Assembly: GCF_018406605.1 (NCBI RefSeq)
Contig: NZ_AP024545.1
Span: 372,001-436,000, forward strand
DNA from: Noviluteimonas caseinilytica
GTDB lineage: Bacteria; Pseudomonadota; Gammaproteobacteria; Xanthomonadales; Xanthomonadaceae
Reading direction: 5' to 3'
DNA: 64,000 bases
Position numbers and translations under genes: made by a program
The notes under the pieces: model-generated
What the model saw: the letters and a program-made list of their open reading frames with translations, nothing else
Databases searched by the model: none
What the model was told of the DNA's origin: nothing
Part shown: positions 25,050 through 33,335 of the stretch, one piece after another
How the letters are laid out: every line of letters begins with the position of its first letter
Position numbering within the stretch: position 1 is the first letter of the stretch

Positions 25050-25934
25050 ATGACCCCCATCGCCTTCGCGGCGCGCGCGTGCGCGCTGTCGCTGCTGTCC
25101 ACCACGCTCGCTGCGTCCGCGGCCGATCCGAACGCCCTGCTCCCCCAATCGGGCCGCTACGAAACCGACGACAGCTGGCGCCAGCCCGTCGCCCCGTTCC
25201 GCATCGCCGACCACACCTGGTACATCGGCACCGCGCGCATTTCCGCGCTGCTGGTCGCCACGCCCGAAGGCGCGATCGTCATCGACGGCGGCCTGCCGCA
25301 GGCAAAGGACATGCTGCTCGCGCACATCCGCGCGGCCGGCGTGGATCCGTCCGACGTGCGCTGGTTGCTCACCTCGCACGCGCACGGCGACCACGCGGGC
25401 CCCATTGCGGGCCTGAAGCGCGCGACCGGCGCGCAGATCGCCGCCAATGCCGAGACCGCGACGATGCTCGCGCGCGGCGGCACCGACGACATCCACTTCG
25501 GCGACGACATCGCCTATCCGCCCGCGCAGGCCGATCGCCTGCTGCAGGACCTGGAAGTCGTGTCGATCGGCGGGATGCGCCTCACCGCGCACTTCACGCC
25601 GGGCCACACGCCGGGCAGCACCAGTTGGACGTGGACCGACACGCGCGACGGCAAGCCGCTGCGCATCGCGTATGTCGACAGCGTATCGGCGCCCGGCTAC
25701 AAGCTCATCGACAATCCGCGCATCCCGCGCATCGTCGAGATGTACAAGGGCACGTTCGCGACGATCCGCGCGTTGCCGTGCGACCTGTTGCTGACGCCGC
25801 ACGCCGACGCCAGCGGCTGGACGCCGGAAAACACCAAGGCGCCGCATCCACAGCCGATGACGTGCAAGGCGTACGCCGATGCCGCGGAAGCGAAGTTCGA
25901 CGCCGAGCTTGCGAAGCAGCGCGCCGCTCAGTGA
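25050..25934 (+). CDS. Subclass B3 metallo-beta-lactamase
   Basis: Periplasmic zinc beta-lactamase. The 294-residue protein has a signal peptide (about 1-24). The zinc-site motif HAHGDH is at 110-115, with His186 in PGHTPGS and His251 in LLTPHAD. The absence of the B1/B2 Cys ligand and the Ser in YVDSVSAPGYK, where B1 enzymes have Cys, place it in B3, with L1, FEZ and related environmental enzymes. ATG 25050 has GGAG 6 bases upstream. It overlaps the 3' end of the GNAT gene by 7 bp. I judge it likely to be an intrinsic chromosomal gene because there is no mobile element near it. Confidence 0.92.
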   Translation: MTPIAFAARACALSLLSTTLAASAADPNALLPQSGRYETDDSWRQPVAPFRIADHTWYIGTARISALLVATPEGAIVIDGGLPQAKDMLLAHIRAAGVDPSDVRWLLTSHAHGDHAGPIAGLKRATGAQIAANAETATMLARGGTDDIHFGDDIAYPPAQADRLLQDLEVVSIGGMRLTAHFTPGHTPGSTSWTWTDTRDGKPLRIAYVDSVSAPGYKLIDNPRIPRIVEMYKGTFATIRALPCDLLLTPHADASGWTPENTKAPHPQPMTCKAYADAAEAKFDAELAKQRAAQ

Positions 25935-26386
25935 TCCGACAGGTGCAGGTGCGCGTGGCTGCGCACCCCGCCGGCCTCCATCACGTATTCCATGTTGACG
26001 GCGACCGGCGCGCTTTCGACGAAGCCGAATTGGGCATAGAGATACTTGGCGTCGCCGTCGGCGATCAGCGTGACGTACGCCGACGGCGGCACGTTGCGCT
26101 GCAGCCACGCATCCAGCGCCGTCATGACGCGCTTGCCCAGGCCGCGACCCTGCAGTTCCGGCACGATCGCGATGTCCACCACGGTGAAGAAACACCCGTT
26201 GTCGCCGATGATGCGGCCCATGCCGACGACCTGCCCGTCGCGCGCCAGGTGCACGCCATACAAGGTGTTCGGCAATGCGCGCGTCGCCGCTTCGCGCGAC
26301 ATCGGATGCATGCCCGCGGCGATGCGCGTGCGCATGTAATCGTCGATGCCGGGGAAACGCTCGACCAACACGATGTCGTCGCTCAC
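25928..26386 (-). CDS. GNAT family N-acetyltransferase
   Basis: Acetyl-CoA-dependent acetyltransferase of 152 residues; substrate unknown. The acetyl-CoA loop is in PELQGRGLGKRVM (the QxxGxG motif), after the strand FFTVVDIAIV; the segment LYAQFGFVES is the usual end of the fold. The start is a GTG at 26386 that overlaps the stop of the SDF transporter gene (GTGA), so its translation is probably coupled to the transporter. Its 3' end overlaps the convergent beta-lactamase by 7 bp. Confidence 0.88.
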   Translation of the reverse strand: MSDDIVLVERFPGIDDYMRTRIAAGMHPMSREAATRALPNTLYGVHLARDGQVVGMGRIIGDNGCFFTVVDIAIVPELQGRGLGKRVMTALDAWLQRNVPPSAYVTLIADGDAKYLYAQFGFVESAPVAVNMEYVMEAGGVRSHAHLHLSDH

Positions 26387-27708
26387 GCGCCCTCCTTCGC
26401 CTCGTCCAGGCCCACGTTGCTCGACGCGGCGTCGTACACCGCCTGGTCCAGCAACCCGGTTTCCTTCGCGACCAGCACCGGCACCAGCATCTGCCCGGTG
26501 ACATTGGTCATCGTGCGCATCATGTCGAGCACGCGGTCGATCGCGTAGAGGTAGCCGATGGTTTCCAGCGGCAAGCTCGCCGCGCTCAGCACCACCGTGG
26601 CCATGATCACCGCCGTGCCCGGCACGCCCGCGGTGCCGAAGCTGCCGATCACCGACGCGAGCGCGATCGTGAGGTACTGCCCCGTGCTGAGCTCGATGCC
26701 CGAGTACTGCGCGATGAACACCGCCGCCAGCGCCGGATAGATCGCGCCGCACCCGTCCATCTTGATCGTCGCGCCCAGCGGCACGGCGAAGGCCGCGTAA
26801 TCCTTGTCGACGCCGTGGTTGTGCGTGACCGCGCGCAGCGACACCGGCATCGCGGCGAAGCTGCTCGACGCGACGAAGCCCACCTGCATGCCCGGCGCCG
26901 CGCCGCGGAAGAACTTCAGCGGATTGAGCCCGTGCGCCAGCAGCAACCCGGTGTACACGACCACGATCTGGATCAGGCACGCCACGTACAGCGCGATCAC
27001 GAAGTTGCCGAGCGGCAGCAGCTTCTCGAAACCGTACGCGCCCACCAGCCCCGCGATCAGCCCGAACGTGCCGAGCGGCGTGAACTCCAGCACGAAGCGC
27101 GTGACCTGGATCATCGTCTCGTTGCATTCGCGCGCCAGCGTGCGCAGCGACGTCACCTTGTCGCCGAGCTTCACGAAGGCGAACCCGATCAGCCCCGCGA
27201 AGAAGATCACCTGCAGCACGGTGCCGTTGCTCGGGATGATCACGCTGGTGCCGTCGGCCGTCTTGCCCGCCGCCGTCGCGGACAATGCGCGGAACGGATT
27301 CTGCGGCACGATGTTGAACAACACGTCGAGCGGGCCGGGCACGTCCTTCGGGGTGTAATCGGACGCGATCGACAACGCACCGACCCCCAGCCCCGGCTTG
27401 ATCACCCACCCCACCGCCAGGCCCACGCCGACCGCGAGGATCGCCGTCGCCGCGAACCAGAGGAACGTGCGCCCCGCGAGCGCGGCGATCGATTTCTGTC
27501 CGTGCAACGCGCCCACCGCGTTGATCACCGCGAAGAACACCAGCGGGATCGCGATCATCTTGATCAGGTTGACGTACACGTCGCCGAGCGGCTGGAACCA
27601 GCGCTCCGCATCCGCGCCGAACAGCCAGCCCGCCAGTGCGCCCAGCGCGAAACCGGCAAGCACGCGCTGCCAGAAGGGAATGCGGAACCACGCCGAGACC
27701 AGAGCCAT
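26383..27708 (-). CDS. Dicarboxylate/amino acid symporter (SDF/DAACS family) with altered sodium-site residues
   Basis: Inner-membrane transporter of the GltPh/DctA fold, 441 residues. Family motifs are present: the HP1 segment ASSSFAAMPVSL, the TM7 motif KMDGCGAIYP, HP2 SFGTAGVPGTAVIM, and TM8 DRVLDMMRTMTNVTGQ. Two usual sodium ligands differ: Lys316 stands where GltPh has Asn310 (NMDGT), and Gln406 where GltPh has Asp405. The TM8 Asp and Arg that bind the acidic substrate remain. This suggests proton coupling or another cation mode, which is inference. It is co-transcribed with the GNAT gene. Confidence 0.92.
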   Translation of the reverse strand: MALVSAWFRIPFWQRVLAGFALGALAGWLFGADAERWFQPLGDVYVNLIKMIAIPLVFFAVINAVGALHGQKSIAALAGRTFLWFAATAILAVGVGLAVGWVIKPGLGVGALSIASDYTPKDVPGPLDVLFNIVPQNPFRALSATAAGKTADGTSVIIPSNGTVLQVIFFAGLIGFAFVKLGDKVTSLRTLARECNETMIQVTRFVLEFTPLGTFGLIAGLVGAYGFEKLLPLGNFVIALYVACLIQIVVVYTGLLLAHGLNPLKFFRGAAPGMQVGFVASSSFAAMPVSLRAVTHNHGVDKDYAAFAVPLGATIKMDGCGAIYPALAAVFIAQYSGIELSTGQYLTIALASVIGSFGTAGVPGTAVIMATVVLSAASLPLETIGYLYAIDRVLDMMRTMTNVTGQMLVPVLVAKETGLLDQAVYDAASSNVGLDEAKEGA

Positions 27709-27884
27709 CGCGAAACCAACCGGGGGACGTTCCAGGGCGGAACTCGAGGAAGCGACCTTAGCCGAGGCCGCGTGGGCGCGGCGAGTGCATCTCTGGAACG
27801 CTGGTGTGCCAAATGGCGGGGGTCGGGATTCGTGTGGTCGCGCGGGTCTCGTATGATCGGCGGCCCTTGCCCGCGGACCCCGTG

Positions 27885-29546
27885 ATGCGCCCGATCCTGA
27901 TTGCGTTGTGCACCACGCTGGCCGCCGCTTGCAGCACGACGCCCGTGGCGCGCATCGAGCGCAGCGGCAGCGCCGCACCGGCCACGCCCGCGACGACGCC
28001 GCACGCCATCGACGTCCCCGCCATCCAGCGTCCCGCCGGCGAATCCGCCGCCTGGTGGTACCGCGCGGGCGCCGCGCGCGCCGCGGCCAATGGGGCCATG
28101 TCGGGCCATGCGCGCAACGTCATCGTGTTCCTCGGCGACGGCATGAGCCTGCCCACCGTCGCCGCCGCGCGCGTGCTCGCGGGCCAGCGCGCGGGGCAGC
28201 CGGGCGAAGAGACGTTGCTCGCGTTCGAGGAATTCCCGCACACCGCGCTCAGCCGCACCTACAACACCGATTACCAGACACCCGATTCGGCCGGCACGAT
28301 GACCGCGATCGCCACCGGCGCGAAGACGCGCCTGGGCGTGATCGGCATCGGGCAAGGCACGAAGCGCGGCCAGTGCCAGGACGTGGCCGCGAACACGCTG
28401 TTGAGTTTCCTCGAACTCGGCGAGAGCGCAGGCCTGTCGACCGGCGTGGTCACCACGACGCGCCTCACGCATGCCACGCCGGCGTCGGTGTACGCGCATG
28501 GCCCGGATCGCAACTGGGAAGACGACAGCACCTTGCCGGCCGCCGCTGCGGCCGCGGGCTGTCGCGACCTCGCGCGCCAGTTCATCGAAACGCGCTTCGG
28601 CGATGGTCCGGAAGTCGCGCTGGCCGGCGGCCGCGCGCGCTTCCTGCCCAACACCGCGGCCGACCCGGAATATCCGCAGCAACACGGCCTGCGCCGCGAC
28701 GGCCGCGACCTCATCGCCGAATGGACGCGCGCGCATCCCGATGGCCGTTACGTGTGGAGCGCCAGGCAACTTGCCGACGCCGCCGATGCCCCGCGCCTGC
28801 TCGGCCTGTTCGAACCCTCGCACATGCATTACGACGCCGATCGCGCGAAGGACGCCGCGGGCGAACCCACGCTCGCCGAACTCACCGCCGCCGCGTTGCG
28901 CGTCCTGCAGCGCAACGACAAGGGCTTCGTGTTGCTCGTCGAAGGCGGCCGCATCGACCACGCGCACCACGACGGCAACGCGCGTCGCGCGCTGGAAGAC
29001 ACCGTGGCGTTCTCCGAAGCGGTGCGCACGGCGGCGAAGATGACCTCGGCCGACGACACGCTGATCCTCGTCACCGCCGACCACGCGCACACGATGTATT
29101 TCGCGGGCTATCCGCAGCGCGGCAATCCCATCCTCGGCAAGGTGAAAGGCATCAGCGGCGAAGACGCCGGCGCGGGCCCGTGGGCCGTCGACAAGCAAGG
29201 CCTGCCGTACACGACGCTCGGTTACGCGAATGGCCCCGGGCATGTCGCACCGACGCCGGGCCATGCGCGACCGGACCTGTCGGACGTCGACACCGAAGCG
29301 CTCGATTACCTGCAGGAAGCGCAGGTCCCGATGGGCGCGGAGACGCACGGCGGCGACGATGTCGGTGTGTGGGCGCGCGGTCCGGGGTCGGAGGCGGTGC
29401 GCGGCAGCGTCGAGGAAAACGTGCTGTATCACTTCCTCGTGCAGGCCACGCCGGCGTTGCGTGCGCGGTTGTGCGCAGCGGGCACGTGCAACGCAGACGG
29501 TGTGCCGGTCGAACTCCCGAAGCCCGAAGACTTCGCCCGCCCCTGA
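27885..29546 (+). CDS. Alkaline phosphatase (lipoprotein)
   Basis: Periplasmic or surface phosphomonoesterase, 553 residues. It has a lipoprotein signal with Cys near residue 15 (LAAACS), the metal-binding LGDGMS segment, the nucleophile Ser135 in TPDSAGTMTAIATGAKT, and the metal ligands in EGGRIDHAHH, TADHAHT and ETHGGDDV. The start is ATG 27885; a GTG directly before it is also in frame. A TATGAT at 27852-27857 with TTCGTG 17 bp upstream is a possible promoter. It ends one base before the stop of the convergent methyltransferase gene. Confidence 0.93.
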   Translation: MRPILIALCTTLAAACSTTPVARIERSGSAAPATPATTPHAIDVPAIQRPAGESAAWWYRAGAARAAANGAMSGHARNVIVFLGDGMSLPTVAAARVLAGQRAGQPGEETLLAFEEFPHTALSRTYNTDYQTPDSAGTMTAIATGAKTRLGVIGIGQGTKRGQCQDVAANTLLSFLELGESAGLSTGVVTTTRLTHATPASVYAHGPDRNWEDDSTLPAAAAAAGCRDLARQFIETRFGDGPEVALAGGRARFLPNTAADPEYPQQHGLRRDGRDLIAEWTRAHPDGRYVWSARQLADAADAPRLLGLFEPSHMHYDADRAKDAAGEPTLAELTAAALRVLQRNDKGFVLLVEGGRIDHAHHDGNARRALEDTVAFSEAVRTAAKMTSADDTLILVTADHAHTMYFAGYPQRGNPILGKVKGISGEDAGAGPWAVDKQGLPYTTLGYANGPGHVAPTPGHARPDLSDVDTEALDYLQEAQVPMGAETHGGDDVGVWARGPGSEAVRGSVEENVLYHFLVQATPALRARLCAAGTCNADGVPVELPKPEDFARP

Positions 29547-29547
29547 G

Positions 29548-30138
29548 TCAGCCGATTTCCAGCGCTGTCGCCCGCTCCACGAGCGCGGGCGACAGCCAGC
29601 AATGCGACCCCACCTGCGCGAATCCCAGCGCCGCGAAGCGCTTGCGATAGAACGCCGCCGAGCGCTGCTGGAAGTCGTGCTCGTCGCCGATCGCCTGGTC
29701 TTCGCGCGCGAAGGTTTCGAGGAACGCCACGCCGCCGCACAATTCGGCGAGACCCGGCAAGCCGCGATCCAGTTCCTTCACCGACAGGTAATGCAGCACG
29801 TCGCTGCACACCAGCAGGTCGACCGGCGCGCACGGGCGCAACATGTCGAAGTCGCCGAACTTCGCCAGCCGCAGGTTGCGCGCGCGCCCGTAGCGCGCGA
29901 TCGCGTACTCGCTGGCATCGAAGCCCAGGTACGTTGCGTCGGGCCGCAGCTTGCGCAGCGGCGCGCGCCACGCGCCTTCGCCGCAGCCGACATCCAGCAC
30001 CGTGCGGATCGGGCGTTCGAGGTGGTACTCGGCCACCGACACCGCCAGTGCCACCTTGCGCGCGAGGCGTGCGCGGTCGCCGATGCCGCCGTTTCGGTAC
30101 CAAAGGTCGAAGTAAGCCTGGTCGTATCGTTTCTGCAT
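29548..30138 (-). CDS. Class I SAM-dependent methyltransferase
   Basis: A 196-residue methyltransferase with motif I VLDVGCGEGAW (about 47-57), motif II YLGFDASEYAI, and VDLLVCSDVLHYL as the following strand. The substrate is unknown; the C-terminal FYRKRFAALGFAQVG resembles small-molecule methyltransferases. ATG 30138 is followed directly by the family-like opening KRYDQAYFDLWY. It is divergent from the CopD-like gene with 41 bp between starts, so their promoters must overlap. Confidence 0.85.
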   Translation of the reverse strand: MQKRYDQAYFDLWYRNGGIGDRARLARKVALAVSVAEYHLERPIRTVLDVGCGEGAWRAPLRKLRPDATYLGFDASEYAIARYGRARNLRLAKFGDFDMLRPCAPVDLLVCSDVLHYLSVKELDRGLPGLAELCGGVAFLETFAREDQAIGDEHDFQQRSAAFYRKRFAALGFAQVGSHCWLSPALVERATALEIG

Positions 30139-30179
30139 CGTGCGATGCTATCGCGCATTCGCCCCGACCGAGCCACGCC

Positions 30180-30599
30180 ATGGCCTACTTCTGGACCAAG
30201 ACCGCCCACCTCGTGTTCGTGATGGCCTGGATGGGCGGCGTGTTCTACCTGCCGCGCATCCTCGTCAACCTCGCCGAAGCCGGCGACGTGCCCGCGGTGC
30301 GCGACCGCCTGGTGCTCATGGGCCGGCGCCTGTATCGCTTCGGCCACGTGATGTTCGGGCTCGCCTTCGCGTTCGGGCTGGCGTTGTGGTTCGGCTTCCA
30401 CATGTCGGGCGGCTGGCTGCACGCCAAGTTGTTGCTCGTTGCGTTGATGCTCGTGCACTACACCATCGCGGGCCGCTGGCTGAAGGGCGTGGAACGCGGG
30501 CGTCCGTTGCCGTCTTCGCGCGCGCTGCGCTGGTTCAACGAGCTGCCGGTGTTGCTCCTGGTCGGCATCGTGTTCCTGGTGCTGGCGAAACCGTTCTGA
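30180..30599 (+). CDS. HemJ/CopD-like integral membrane protein
   Basis: A 139-residue protein with four hydrophobic helices (about 7-27, 52-72, 77-97 and 120-138). The first helix TKTAHLVFVMAWMGGVFYLPR and the third with HAKLLLVALMLVHYT match the HemJ (UPF0093) arrangement, in which a conserved His in helix 1, the Arg at its end and the Lys at the start of helix 3 are needed for protoporphyrinogen oxidation. These are His10, Arg26 and the Lys of HAK here. It could therefore be a HemJ-type oxidase, or simply a CopD-family protein. Confidence 0.75.
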   Translation: MAYFWTKTAHLVFVMAWMGGVFYLPRILVNLAEAGDVPAVRDRLVLMGRRLYRFGHVMFGLAFAFGLALWFGFHMSGGWLHAKLLLVALMLVHYTIAGRWLKGVERGRPLPSSRALRWFNELPVLLLVGIVFLVLAKPF

Positions 30600-30620
30600 T
30601 TCCGCCAGCACCCACGTGCG

Positions 30621-31532
30621 TCAGGCGAACTGCGCGCTCTTGACCAGCAGGTTCTTCGCGATCGCGCCGTGCATCCTGCCGATGCCGCGCGCCAGGTGCA
30701 GCGTGCCGAACAGCAGCGCCACGCCGGCGATGAACACGAGCGGCATCTGCCACGGGTGCAACCAGTCGCCGCCCACGTCCCAGTGGTCGATGTACCAGTT
30801 GTCGAACGCGCCGAACCCGAGCAGCAGGGGCACCGCGATGCAGGCCAGCGCCGTGCTCAGCAGGGTCACGATCAGCGTGAAGTACGTGATGCCCAGCGGC
30901 AGCATCGCGAACATGTAGAGCAGCGTGGACCACGTGCGCGGGTCGGTGAACATGTCCTTGATGCCTTCCCACACGGTGCGCCCGCGCGCCGAGTACAGCG
31001 GGCGGCGCGGCATGCGTTCGCCCAGCATCACTTCGACGATGCGGCCTTCCACCAGCGACAGCACGCGCACCGAGCCGAGGAACAGCACGGCGAACGGGAT
31101 GCCGATGATCAGCACCGCCAGGCCCACCGACAGCGAGATGCCCGTCGTGACCCAGGTGAAATAGAACGTGCCGGTCGCCAGCGCGAGCACCGAGTAGAAC
31201 AACGCGCCGTACGTGCGCGGATCGGCGGCGACGCCGAAGAACCGGCCGAGCGCGGTCTCGCGGCGCACGGGCTGCGGCGGACGCAGCGCGCTCTGCACTT
31301 TCACTTCGGTGTCGCGATAGATGTCGGCGACTTCGTTCGGCGCGCCGTAGCTGCCGGCGACCGACGCGATCACTTCGGCTTCCGTGCGCGACGGGTTTTC
31401 CGCGAGTTCGGCGCGCAGGTATTCCTCCGCGTCGTACAGCGCGTCCTGCACCAGCGCAGGATCCGCACCCGCGAGCGCGGCGCGCAGCTGGTCGAGGTAT
31501 TCGGGGATGGAATGCGGGAGCGCGGCGTTCAT
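30621..31532 (-). CDS. HAAS/sensor-domain membrane protein paired with PadR
   Basis: Membrane protein of 303 residues with an N-terminal HAAS (DUF1700-like) helical domain (about 1-75, with EYLDQLRAAL and DALYDAEEYLRAEL) and two repeated membrane modules: one starting at FGVAADPRTYGALFYSV and one at MFTDPRTWSTLLYMF. The two share the pattern DPRTxxxLxY, so the protein contains an internal duplication. ATG 31532 overlaps the PadR stop as ATGA, so the two are made together. PadR-HAAS pairs are known; the membrane protein is thought to act as sensor or anti-regulator. Confidence 0.85.
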   Translation of the reverse strand: MNAALPHSIPEYLDQLRAALAGADPALVQDALYDAEEYLRAELAENPSRTEAEVIASVAGSYGAPNEVADIYRDTEVKVQSALRPPQPVRRETALGRFFGVAADPRTYGALFYSVLALATGTFYFTWVTTGISLSVGLAVLIIGIPFAVLFLGSVRVLSLVEGRIVEVMLGERMPRRPLYSARGRTVWEGIKDMFTDPRTWSTLLYMFAMLPLGITYFTLIVTLLSTALACIAVPLLLGFGAFDNWYIDHWDVGGDWLHPWQMPLVFIAGVALLFGTLHLARGIGRMHGAIAKNLLVKSAQFA

Positions 31533-31900
31533 GGAAGGAGTCCTTCGAGCACGGAATCGACGGAGGTGCGGGTGGCGCGCCAGGCGGCGGCCCATTCGGT
31601 GAGGGCGGTGCGGCCGTCCGCGGTGATGCCGTAGTAGCGGCGCGGCGGGCCGCTGACGGAGGGTTCGACGTGGCTTTGCAGGAACCCCGCCGATTCCAGG
31701 TTGCGCAGCACCGGGTACAGCGCGCTCTGCTTGCCGCTCAGCACGCCCTCCCCGCTGCGCTCGAGGGTCTTGGCGATCTGGTAGCCGTACATCGGGCCGG
31801 GGGACGCCGCCAGCACCGCGAGCAGCGCCAGCGACACCGTGCCGGCGCTCAGCTCGCGCTGGAACTTGCGGAGGGATTGGTCGAGGAGGTCGCGGTCCAT
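31529..31900 (-). CDS. PadR family transcriptional regulator
   Basis: Winged-helix repressor of 123 residues. The N-terminal domain has the family features MYGYQIAKTLERSG, SALYPVLRNLESAGFL and a wing PPRRYYGITADGR, followed by a C-terminal dimerisation helix. It is first in a two-gene operon with the HAAS/sensor gene. A 7-bp inverted repeat (31911-31937) directly upstream of the start is a likely operator for autoregulation. Confidence 0.92.
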   Translation of the reverse strand: MDRDLLDQSLRKFQRELSAGTVSLALLAVLAASPGPMYGYQIAKTLERSGEGVLSGKQSALYPVLRNLESAGFLQSHVEPSVSGPPRRYYGITADGRTALTEWAAAWRATRTSVDSVLEGLLP

Positions 31901-31910
31901 GGGGGTGGGT

Positions 31911-31937
31911 CCACTAGGTTGAAGTGGAGACTAGTGG
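31911..31937. promoter_or_regulatory. Inverted repeat, probable PadR operator
   Basis: CCACTAG (31911-31917) and CTAGTGG (31931-31937) form a perfect inverted repeat with 13 bases between, just before the padR start on the minus strand. A TTGACC (complement of 31937-31942) at its edge could be a -35 element, so a bound regulator would block the promoter. Confidence 0.6.
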
Positions 31938-32037
31938 TCAATTCGGTATAGCGGATGTGCCGGTAGTCATGACTGCGCACTTCCGCATGCGGGGCCCCTC
32001 GGTAGACTCGGCCGCATCCTTCGAATGGAGTCGCCGC

Positions 32038-32961
32038 ATGCGCTGCAAGCCCCTGGCCTTCGCCTTGTCGCTGTCCCTCGCCATCGGCACGGTCTCCGCC
32101 GCCGAACCCGCGAAGCCCGCCAAGGTGCCGTCGATGCAGGAGATCCTCGACGCCTCCCCGGCCAGCGACTGGCGCACGCTCGACCCCGACCGCACGCTCT
32201 ATCTCCAGTTGCCCACCGGCCGCGTCGTGATCGAACTGGCGAAGGCCTTCGCCCCCAACCACGTCGCCAACATCAGCACGCTCGCGACGGAGAAATACTG
32301 GGACGGCCTGTCCGTCATCCGTTCGCAGGACAACTACGTCGTGCAATGGGGCGATCCCACCGACGACGACAAGTCGCAGCAGAAGAAGCCGATCGGCTCG
32401 GCGAAACCACACCTGCCCGCCGAGTTCGAACGCAAGGCCACGGGCCTGCCCTTCGTGCAATTGAAGGATTCCGATGGCTGGGCGCCGCAGGTCGGGTTCG
32501 TCGATGGCTTCCCCGCCGCGCGCGATCCGAAGACCGACACCGCCTGGCTCACGCATTGCTACGGCATGGTGGGCGCAGGCCGCGACGTCGCCGCCGACAG
32601 CAGCGACGGCACCTCGTTGTACGTCGTGACGGGCCAGTCGCCGCGCATGCTCGATCGCAACATCACGCTGGTGGGGCGCGTCGTGCAGGGCATCGAGTTG
32701 CTCAGCGTGCTGCCGCGCGGCACCGGGCCGCTGGGCTTCTACGAGAAGCCGGAACAGTACGTGCCGATCGTGTCCTCCAGGCTGGCGCGCGACGTGCCGG
32801 AAAAGGACCGCACGCAACTGCAGTTGCTGCGCACGGACAGCAAGACGTTCGCGACCATCGTCGAGTCGCGCCGCAACCGCCGCGACGACTGGTACAAGCG
32901 CCCCGCCGGCCACATCGACCTGTGCAACGTACCGCTCCCGGTGCGCACGCCGAAGTCGTGA
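32038..32961 (+). CDS. Periplasmic cyclophilin-type peptidyl-prolyl isomerase
   Basis: A 307-residue exported protein with a signal peptide (about 1-21) and a cyclophilin domain from about 50 to 245. The catalytic-site pattern is partly kept: the Arg in LSVIRSQ and the Gln-Gly-Asp-Pro of VVQWGDP are present, but the His that usually precedes the Arg (FHR) is not. A GRVVQGIELLSVLPRG segment matches the family end. About 60 extra residues follow the domain. ATG 32038 has GGAG about 8 bases upstream. It may be an isomerase or a chaperone with reduced activity. Confidence 0.85.
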   Translation: MRCKPLAFALSLSLAIGTVSAAEPAKPAKVPSMQEILDASPASDWRTLDPDRTLYLQLPTGRVVIELAKAFAPNHVANISTLATEKYWDGLSVIRSQDNYVVQWGDPTDDDKSQQKKPIGSAKPHLPAEFERKATGLPFVQLKDSDGWAPQVGFVDGFPAARDPKTDTAWLTHCYGMVGAGRDVAADSSDGTSLYVVTGQSPRMLDRNITLVGRVVQGIELLSVLPRGTGPLGFYEKPEQYVPIVSSRLARDVPEKDRTQLQLLRTDSKTFATIVESRRNRRDDWYKRPAGHIDLCNVPLPVRTPKS

Positions 32962-33005
32962 GGGCGCGGGCCATCACGCCCGCTTAGCTTTCCGCTGCCT
33001 AGCCT

Positions 33006-33035
33006 CGCGGCATCTTCCGCTTTCGAGATGCCGCG
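33006..33035 (+). promoter_or_regulatory. Perfect hairpin ending at the start codon of the next gene
   Basis: Arms CGCGGCATCT (33006-33015) and AGATGCCGCG (33026-33035) pair perfectly across a 10-base loop, and the right arm ends at the base before ATG 33036. No Shine-Dalgarno sequence is left free. TAGCCT at 33000-33005 could be a -10 element, which would put the transcription start inside the left arm. Confidence 0.65.
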
Positions 33036-33332
33036 ATGCCCAACCTGCGACTGCGTATCACCGGTAGCGACGACGATGCGCGCGCGATCATCAACCTGCT
33101 GCAAAGCCTGGACGGCATCGAACACGTGGAAGAGGTCGCCGACCTCATGCCGCACATGGACGACGCCGATTCCAGCTCGGCCGGGTTGAGCGAACTGCAT
33201 TCGGGCGGCGACGTGCACGAGGTGGAGATCGAAGCGCCCAACGACTCGACCGCCCGCAAGGTGCGCGAGACGGTGGAAGCGCTGGCGTTCGACCTGGACG
33301 TGCTGGCGGAATTCAGCAGCGACGACGACTGA
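33036..33332 (+). CDS. Small acidic protein of unknown function
   Basis: Not recognised. It is a 98-residue acidic protein with no signal peptide or membrane segment. The N-terminal half (LRLRITGSDDDARAIINLL then GIEHVEEVADL) and the C-terminal half (VHEVEIEAPNDSTARKVRETVE) look like two beta-alpha-beta units, and a Ser/Asp-rich loop with MPHMDDADSSSAG lies between. It ends in EFSSDDD. The start is directly after a 10-bp hairpin. It follows the cyclophilin gene by 74 bp and stops 3 bp before the convergent DUF2785 gene. Confidence 0.75.
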   Translation: MPNLRLRITGSDDDARAIINLLQSLDGIEHVEEVADLMPHMDDADSSSAGLSELHSGGDVHEVEIEAPNDSTARKVRETVEALAFDLDVLAEFSSDDD

Positions 33333-33335
33333 AGT

